DNA from: a virus
Reading direction: 5' to 3' (one strand)
DNA length: 27,294 bases
IMG/VR virus record: IMGVR_UViG_3300043427_000860
Location: 1 to 27,294 of that record
Made by a program: the position numbers and the translations under genes. The notes under the pieces are model-generated. The model was not told the DNA's origin and ran no database searches. It saw only the letters and a list, made by a program, of their open reading frames with translations. Shown here one piece after another: positions 22,472 to 27,294 of this stretch (the stretch's first letter is position 1; each line of letters opens with the position of its first letter).

Positions 22472-24688
22472 TTATGCGTATGCCATCTCTCTGCGAGCAG
22501 TCTCAGTCACACCGAGCAATGTCTTGCGATTCTCAGCGAACAACTGCGCTACAGATTTTGCGTCTAACGCGCTTATGTTATTAGTTATGTAATTGTTAGT
22601 GATAGGAGCATTAACCTTGCCTGTGCCCATCGCTTCTGTGCTTGCACTTAGTTGATTATTTGGTATCACAGTACCTGCACTCTTTGGCACGAACAATTCA
22701 GGACCCTTCTCACCAACGATGTATGGTTGACCTGCATTTGCTGGGCCACCTGTAGCGAGTCCTGGTATGCTGAAACCAAATAAGCCTAATGTCGCTTGTA
22801 TAGCCTTGAATATCTGTGCTTTCAATATCATTTTAGCCAAATCTTGTATAACACTTCGTGCAAAATCACTAAACTTGAATTTACCTGTCTCTACGAATTG
22901 ATCGACTGCGCTACCTATCTTGCCCCATGTTTGTGCGATAGCATCTTGTGCCATCTTATATGGTTTTAGACTATCTGCTATCTGACTGACTGCTTGCACA
23001 ACGCCTGCGGCATAACTTTGTTCTAATGCTTTCTTCTCATCGATCTCACGTTGTTTCTCGCTGATAGCAAAATCTGTAGCCTGCTTAGTAGCATTCAATT
23101 GATTTTGTAATTCTTGTTTTCTGATCGTATCTTTTTCGCCGGCGATTTGTTGTTCTAACTGTAATTGCTTTGCTAAACCATCTTCACGAATTTTATTCAA
23201 TGCGATAACATTATTGGCTTCTGATTGTGTGATCTCGCCAGCAATGACTTTACGCATTTGCTCTGCTTGCATGTTAGCAGTGTTTTGCTGGCTCTGTTGC
23301 TGTATCAAGCCCAATTGTTTCTGTAGATCAACTGCTGTTTGTCTTTCAGCAAAGTTTCTATCGATTGCTTCTTTCTTAAGTGCAGCCATAGCAACTAATT
23401 GCTTATCGGCTAATTGTTGTTGTGTTTGTAACTCTGCTATCTGTGCTTGATTGTTTTTGCTTGTATCTGCCTTCAATGTGGCAATCTGTTTCTCATATGA
23501 AGCCAGAGACTTAGCACGATCTTGTTGCAATTGCGCATCGATTTTTGTAGCATCGGCAATCTCTTGACTTACGCCAATAGTGCCATTGACTATTCTTTCA
23601 TATTCTAATGCAGCCAGATTCTGCTTGCGCATCTCTTCAGTCTGTGCTTTTGCAGTTGCTAATGCTTTGTCAGCAGGTGTCTGACCTATCGTGCGTTGTG
23701 GTGCGCCTGATGGTGTTGCTGGCATGCCGGGTGCAGTTGGTGCACCATCTAATCTTTCCTTCTCATCGGCAGCATCGCCCATAGCCTTGCCTAATGCTAC
23801 ATAGGCTGCTGTGGCTGCTACGCCTGCGGCTGCTACTGCGGCTAATCCAACACCACTCAAGCCTGCTAAAAATGCGCCTGCTGTGCCCGCGGCACGCATT
23901 GCTGTGGCTAATGCTTTTACTGCTTGTATAACCTTAGTGATCTGTATGACTGTGGCTGCGGCAAACGCACCTGCGATTACTGCACCTAATACTTGCATCG
24001 CCTTCTTGGCATCTTCAGTACTGAATTCGAATTTAGATAATTCTTCCAATATTGGCGCTATTGCTTGTAATGCAACTAATTGTAGATTTCTAAATGCAAC
24101 TTCTATCTGACCAATAGCATCTGCGGCTAATCTTAAATTACGTTCTACATTAGGATCTACTGCTTGGTTGAGACCATCTGCTAATTTTTTAAAGTCTACA
24201 CCGGCTGCCGACTTGCCAAACAATTCTGTAGCGATGCGTGTTTTCTCAAAACCATTTTCCATGCCTGCAAGACCTTGCACGACACGATTGAATAATTGTT
24301 CGTCAGTTAAGTTTTCTATCTCACTGCGACTTAATCCTAACTTAGTCAGTGACTCTATGGCTTGTTCACTACCTTTTTCGATATCACCTAAACTTTGACT
24401 GAATGCCATGAGCATTCGTCCACCACTATCGAACTGACCACCAGCGGCTTCTAATGCTGTGCTTAATTGATATATCTTAGCGACACTGAGACCTGTGGCA
24501 TCTGCTAGATCAACGATACCATCTGCCATTCTGGCTGCACTTATTGCTAATGCACTAAATGCGGCTACGCCCGCAGTAGCAGTTCTGGTAAGTGTAGTCT
24601 GCAAGCCATCTAAACTTTTGTTTAGATTTTCAACTTGTTGTTGACCATCGACTTGTATCTTGATTTTATAATTGTCTACTGTTGCCAT
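22472..24688 (-). CDS. Tape measure protein
   Basis: This encodes 738 residues. It fixes tail length and is injected with the DNA. An N-terminal helical, heptad-like region (about residues 1-60) is followed by a TMP core domain (about 60-200), a strongly hydrophobic Ala-rich stretch (about 230-310, QVLGAVIAGAFAAATVIQ and GLSGVGLAAVAAAGVAATAA) that can cross the inner membrane, and a long Gln-rich coiled coil (about 380-560). The C-terminus carries the typical VGEKGPELFVPKSAG motif. By the usual rule of about 0.15 nm per residue the tail would be about 110 nm. The start shares TAATG with the gp10-like gene. No internal stop or frameshift seen. Confidence 0.93.
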   Translation of the reverse strand: MATVDNYKIKIQVDGQQQVENLNKSLDGLQTTLTRTATAGVAAFSALAISAARMADGIVDLADATGLSVAKIYQLSTALEAAGGQFDSGGRMLMAFSQSLGDIEKGSEQAIESLTKLGLSRSEIENLTDEQLFNRVVQGLAGMENGFEKTRIATELFGKSAAGVDFKKLADGLNQAVDPNVERNLRLAADAIGQIEVAFRNLQLVALQAIAPILEELSKFEFSTEDAKKAMQVLGAVIAGAFAAATVIQITKVIQAVKALATAMRAAGTAGAFLAGLSGVGLAAVAAAGVAATAAYVALGKAMGDAADEKERLDGAPTAPGMPATPSGAPQRTIGQTPADKALATAKAQTEEMRKQNLAALEYERIVNGTIGVSQEIADATKIDAQLQQDRAKSLASYEKQIATLKADTSKNNQAQIAELQTQQQLADKQLVAMAALKKEAIDRNFAERQTAVDLQKQLGLIQQQSQQNTANMQAEQMRKVIAGEITQSEANNVIALNKIREDGLAKQLQLEQQIAGEKDTIRKQELQNQLNATKQATDFAISEKQREIDEKKALEQSYAAGVVQAVSQIADSLKPYKMAQDAIAQTWGKIGSAVDQFVETGKFKFSDFARSVIQDLAKMILKAQIFKAIQATLGLFGFSIPGLATGGPANAGQPYIVGEKGPELFVPKSAGTVIPNNQLSASTEAMGTGKVNAPITNNYITNNISALDAKSVAQLFAENRKTLLGVTETARREMAYA

Positions 24689-25014
24689 TATATCTTGATC
24701 CCTAGTTTGTTATACACATAATCACGCACTTCTTGCAACGTAGGTTCAGTCATACCTTTTGGTGCTTGTGTTGACCAACCCTCTTCCAATCTTTGCGCAT
24801 ATGGGTAATTCGCTTGTATCTCATTACTGCGTAACACAGTCTTGCGTCTTGCATTACCAGGTTTATAATTCTTTGGTGCTCTGCGTGATTTCCAACGATT
24901 TGGATCTCCAATTGGTGTATTATCTTTATAAGCATCATAGGCAACTTTGCTGATATTTTTATCATCAAGTGTCTGTAATACTTTGTTAAGACGATTCACG
25001 CAGTTGCTAGCCAT
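24688..25014 (-). CDS. HK97 gp10-like / tail completion protein
   Basis: This encodes 108 residues, basic in the middle (WKSRRAPKNYKPGNARRKTV), followed by YAQRLEEGWSTQAPKGMTEP, which fits the Y---LE-G-S-QAP pattern of HK97 gp10 or neck-type proteins with the later PTLQEVRDYV. These join head and tail or finish the tail tube. The unusual feature is its place after the tail chaperones and directly before the tape measure, while gp10-like genes usually precede the major tail protein. It is coupled at both ends (TAATG). Confidence 0.65.
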   Translation of the reverse strand: MASNCVNRLNKVLQTLDDKNISKVAYDAYKDNTPIGDPNRWKSRRAPKNYKPGNARRKTVLRSNEIQANYPYAQRLEEGWSTQAPKGMTEPTLQEVRDYVYNKLGIKI

Positions 25015-25232
25015 TATTTTTTCCCACTGTTCTTGATCTTGAGCAATTGTTCAGTACTCAAATTATAAAGTTTAGGATCTATAGTACCACCTTTTGCATT
25101 TTTCTTTGCATTCATGTAATTTTCATAGGCAGCAAGGACATCGGTAATCATGAAATCATATGTGGTAGCATGTTGTTCCACTTCATGTGGTAACATACCA
25201 TACTTCTCAGCCATACGACCTATCGTGATCAT
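25014..25232 (-). CDS. Tail assembly chaperone, second (GT-like) part
   Basis: This encodes 72 residues. MITIGRMAEKYGMLPHEVEQ followed by FMITDVLAAYENY resembles the C-terminal half of tail chaperones (GT in lambda), which bridge the tape measure and tube subunits. The ATG at 25232 overlaps the stop of the 114-aa gene. A -1 shift at CAAAAAT (25231-25237) would fuse the two frames with no stop between. The next gene starts inside its stop (TAATG). It could be made as a separate product by re-initiation, as a fusion, or both. Confidence 0.7.
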   Translation of the reverse strand: MITIGRMAEKYGMLPHEVEQHATTYDFMITDVLAAYENYMNAKKNAKGGTIDPKLYNLSTEQLLKIKNSGKK

Positions 25233-25573
25233 TTTTGCGCTTCTCCAATCGTTTGGATCGATGCCTTGCTCTGTGGTTTTCCCAACACTTCTCCTAGTTT
25301 ATTGATGACTGCGGCAGCAATATCAATTGGTAAATCCTCATCATCTGCTAATATACGATTGCCATGACTATCTAAGATCATGCTTTTCATCATCTTGTCT
25401 AGGTTGCTAAATTCGTTATTGCTACGTGCGTTAAAGAAGTCAAAATATGTTGACATACGCACGATGTTGTATGTGTGAAACGTGATAGGTTCACCATACT
25501 TTTCGATGATATCATCATTATCGATGATCATCTCTACTAGTTCTGGTTTACTTGCAAAATCTTTGATATTCAC
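25229..25573 (-). CDS. Tail assembly chaperone, first (G-like) part
   Basis: This encodes 114 residues, started by GTG (25573) with a good AAAGGAGAT ribosome-binding site. It is acidic and helical (DFASKPELVEMIIDNDDIIE, KYGEPITFHTYNIVRMSTYF), with the pattern of tail chaperones that precede the tape measure. It coats the tape measure before tube assembly. An AATAAATA box at 25604-25611 predicts a 25-nt leader. The gene ends with CAA AAA TGA, a possible slip site. Confidence 0.78.
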   Translation of the reverse strand: MNIKDFASKPELVEMIIDNDDIIEKYGEPITFHTYNIVRMSTYFDFFNARSNNEFSNLDKMMKSMILDSHGNRILADDEDLPIDIAAAVINKLGEVLGKPQSKASIQTIGEAQK

Positions 25574-25603
25574 TTGTTATCTCCTTTATGAATTGTTATA
25601 ATG

Positions 25604-25611
25604 TATTTATT
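25604..25611 (-). promoter_or_regulatory. Late-promoter-like box AATAAATA (tail chaperones to fibres)
   Basis: The minus strand reads AATAAATA, in the 36-base gap between the coiled-coil gene and the chaperone gene. The predicted start is 25598, for a leader of 25 nt. It would restart transcription downstream of the terminator at 25822-25850. Confidence 0.5.
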
Positions 25612-25807
25612 AATTACCAGCGTACTTGTCATAGTGTTCTTCTAGTAATTGATTGAGCAATGCTAGACGAAAGGCTTGTTTCGCTTTCATCTGTCTGATA
25701 GTGGCTTCCATGTTAGTCAACATTGGAAGTAATTTTGCCTCGTCGGCGATAAGACTTCTTAATTTTTCTTCCTCAGTCTTTAGGAAGGTATTGTTATTGT
25801 TATTCAT
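25610..25807 (-). CDS. Small coiled-coil protein (65 aa)
   Basis: This encodes 65 residues. After an Asn-rich start (MNNNNNTF), residues about 10-58 form one charged heptad-like helix (EEEKLRSLIADEAKLLPMLT, MEATIRQMKAKQAFRLALLN). It has a GGTGAAC ribosome-binding site and lies just downstream of the intrinsic terminator, so it is made from read-through or a separate start. I recognise no family. Small helical proteins at this site can be chaperones or head-tail accessory proteins. Confidence 0.7.
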   Translation of the reverse strand: MNNNNNTFLKTEEEKLRSLIADEAKLLPMLTNMEATIRQMKAKQAFRLALLNQLLEEHYDKYAGN

Positions 25808-25821
25808 TTGTTCACCATATA

Positions 25822-25850
25822 GAAAAAGAGAGCAGATCGCTCTGCCCTCT
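25822..25850 (-). terminator. Intrinsic terminator after the major tail protein
   Basis: On the minus strand, AGAGGGCAGA pairs with TCTGCTCTCT (10 bp, one G-U) around the tetraloop GCGA, followed directly by TTTTTC. This is a textbook rho-independent terminator, 12 bases after the major tail gene. It limits how much of the abundant tail-protein mRNA reads into the chaperone and tape measure genes. Confidence 0.88.
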
Positions 25851-25862
25851 TTCTTTGGTCAA

Positions 25863-26420
25863 TTAGACCTTAGGACCAGATCCCATATCGCCTGATACCG
25901 CGATAGTGAGTGGTGACACCCATACCGGACTATCTGGTGATACTGTTGGTGCAACAGAACTCAAATAACCTACACCATGATAGATGAAAGTATTTGCTGG
26001 CGCTGCGTTACCAATATTTGCGCTGTTGTTCAACTGCAATCTGAATGCGACTTCAATACGATTCTGACTCAAGCCAGAAACACCTTGGTATGATGCTGAA
26101 GTGTTTGCTGATGCGTTAGCACCAAAGAATCCTTCGTCATCTACTACGATGTTAGTACTGATCTCGTTGTCACTAGGTGTAGTAACCTTGTTGATACTTG
26201 CTGAACAGAAGTCTGTCCAACTGAAGATGCCAGTACTATTTGTGATAGTAACATCTTGCAAGCAAGTAACATTTAACAAAGTTGTGTTGGCTGCGTTACC
26301 AGAAACATATGTTCCAGCAACAAAACCATTACCACTTGCGCCAACGTTAGAGTTCGCTACATCAGTTGACAATATGAGTGCAGGGAAAGTACCTGTCTCG
26401 TTTACTGTAATGTATGCCAT
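25863..26420 (-). CDS. Major tail (tube) protein
   Basis: This encodes 185 residues. It opens MAYITVNETGTFPALILSTD, then beta-rich Asn/Gly/Ala/Thr segments (TTLLNVTCLQDVTITNSTGI, EVAFRLQLNNS, TFIYHGVGYLSSV) and a hydrophobic C-terminal region (WVSPLTIAVSGDMGSGPKV). Position between the connector-type genes and the chaperones, a strong AAGGAGAC ribosome-binding site and a terminator directly after the gene all fit a highly expressed tube protein. No short diagnostic motif exists, so the call rests on order and composition. Confidence 0.8.
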   Translation of the reverse strand: MAYITVNETGTFPALILSTDVANSNVGASGNGFVAGTYVSGNAANTTLLNVTCLQDVTITNSTGIFSWTDFCSASINKVTTPSDNEISTNIVVDDEGFFGANASANTSASYQGVSGLSQNRIEVAFRLQLNNSANIGNAAPANTFIYHGVGYLSSVAPTVSPDSPVWVSPLTIAVSGDMGSGPKV

Positions 26421-26447
26421 TTTATTGTCTCCTTAAAGTTAGTGGCG

Positions 26448-26870
26448 TCAATCATTAAAATCCAAGCGTTTTAAATTGAAAGTATAGGTATGTTTTTCAC
26501 TACGATTACCGATCACTTCGGTTTTACTAAATGTGATTTCATAATAACCATTAAAGAATTGTCTGTCTGCGGCAAGATCATTGATCGTACCTAAAACAAA
26601 AATACTTTGTGGGTCATCTTGGAAACTCACATATAATATCTCAAACTGATCTGTCACGGTGTATATCTGCCCACAAGGGGTCACACCATTGATGTTTACT
26701 TCACGACTGACAGGGTGAGCATCTCTGACATAAACGCCATATGCCACAACATCATCACTACTAGGATATATGCCACTCACTTCCACGATAGGTGTAAGTG
26801 TGTTGCACGTGGCTCTCATATATTCTATGATAGCCTCCTTAGATATTAATGGTTGATGTCTTGATGGCAT
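26448..26870 (-). CDS. Connector/tail-completion-like protein (140 aa)
   Basis: This encodes 140 residues. Mixed alpha/beta: an N-terminal helix (SKEAIIEYMRATCN), then beta strands (YGVYVRDAHPVSREVNI, DQFEILYVSFQDDPQS) and FSKTEVIGNRSEKHTYTFNL. Size and place directly before the major tail protein fit a tail terminator or head-tail completion protein. It starts within the stop of the preceding gene (TGATG), so translation is coupled. Family not recognised. Confidence 0.65.
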   Translation of the reverse strand: MPSRHQPLISKEAIIEYMRATCNTLTPIVEVSGIYPSSDDVVAYGVYVRDAHPVSREVNINGVTPCGQIYTVTDQFEILYVSFQDDPQSIFVLGTINDLAADRQFFNGYYEITFSKTEVIGNRSEKHTYTFNLKRLDFND

Positions 26871-27294
26871 CAGAAATATCTCCTGTCATTGTTGAAATAG
26901 TCTACGTCTGCTGTCCAATTCTCTTCTAACTTAGTCGTTGGACCGTTAGGAGCGTCTTGGTTCAGATCATAGAAATTCATCAATTGCAATGCTTTTTCCC
27001 ATTCACTCTGATATCTACGCAATGCATGATCAAAGTTAACACGGTCGACATCGTTGACGTTGCTAGTATCTGACACGATTGATTCGTAGAATACTTTTAC
27101 AGCCATGAATGTATCAAGGCGTATTAGTGTCTGATCATTTTTGATGAGCAGACTTGGGTTGAATGAGGATATCAATGCACCGTTAGGTAAGTTAGTGTAA
27201 TATGTTGCCCCTAGCACCGTATCGCAATACTTTTGCCACCAACCAAATTCAAGTTGATAAAGGATCTCTTGACTACCTACTTTGAAGTAGTCAT
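26870..27294 (-). CDS. Connector-like protein, 5' end cut by right edge
   Basis: The frame is open to the right edge. Beyond the possible GTG at 27217 it continues with DYFKVGSQEILYQLEFGWWQ and KYCDTV, which is clearly coding, so the true start lies outside. About 140 residues are visible. It is helical with a conserved-looking end (RRYQSEWEKALQLMNFYDLN). Position fits a head-tail adaptor or completion protein placed after capsid genes. I do not recognise a family. Confidence 0.65.
   Translation of the reverse strand, partial: DYFKVGSQEILYQLEFGWWQKYCDTVLGATYYTNLPNGALISSFNPSLLIKNDQTLIRLDTFMAVKVFYESIVSDTSNVNDVDRVNFDHALRRYQSEWEKALQLMNFYDLNQDAPNGPTTKLEENWTADVDYFNNDRRYF

Overview
This window is part of an A+T-rich, double-stranded DNA tailed-phage genome (Caudoviricetes). 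The tape measure, tail-tube, tail chaperone and J-like tail-tip genes without any sheath gene suggest a siphovirus with a long non-contractile tail. I see no host marker genes and no integrase, repressor, replication protein or endolysin. The style of the proteins (Asn/Gly-rich collagen-like fibres, very small structural-cluster genes) resembles uncultured marine or freshwater phages, but the host cannot be named from the sequence. Both ends of the window cut genes: a portal-like protein at the left and a connector-like protein at the right. Capsid genes are expected just outside.

Layout. (1) Positions 1-7468, all leftward (minus strand): portal-like protein (truncated), an acidic protein, an HNH endonuclease, TerL, TerS, a set of small and very small genes (18 to 142 aa), a SAM methyltransferase, and a 276-aa protein of unknown function with an Asn-rich linker. 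(2) Positions 7469-9792, the only rightward genes: a near-consensus sigma70 promoter drives a lipoprotein, an AAA+ ATPase, a NUMOD/zinc-finger protein lacking a nuclease domain, and a small unknown protein. This looks like an early or host-takeover operon. (3) Positions 9793-10137: a gene-free stretch packed with perfect stem-loops behind a sigma70-like promoter, probably a structured noncoding RNA. (4) Positions 10138-27294, all leftward, in transcription order from the right: connector/completion proteins, major tail protein followed by a strong intrinsic terminator, a coiled-coil protein, an overlapping tail-chaperone pair, a gp10-like protein, tape measure, two tail-tip proteins, a GNAT acetyltransferase, a J-like tail-tip protein, a baseplate-like protein, two collagen-like fibre proteins separated by another tail protein, and a holin-like membrane protein.

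The main new observation is a recurrent leftward motif, NATAAATA or ACTAAATA. It looks like the phage T4 late-promoter box. The core TAAATA occurs ten times on the minus strand, nine of them at gene boundaries. If initiation occurs at the T4 distance, each box upstream of a ribosome-binding site gives a short leader. For the methyltransferase and the HNH endonuclease, which lack a Shine-Dalgarno sequence, it places +1 exactly on the A of the ATG, predicting leaderless mRNAs. A ninth box places +1 on the first base of the 11-bp stem that bounds the structured RNA region. The window therefore suggests a division between host-sigma70 early rightward transcription and phage-specific late leftward transcription.
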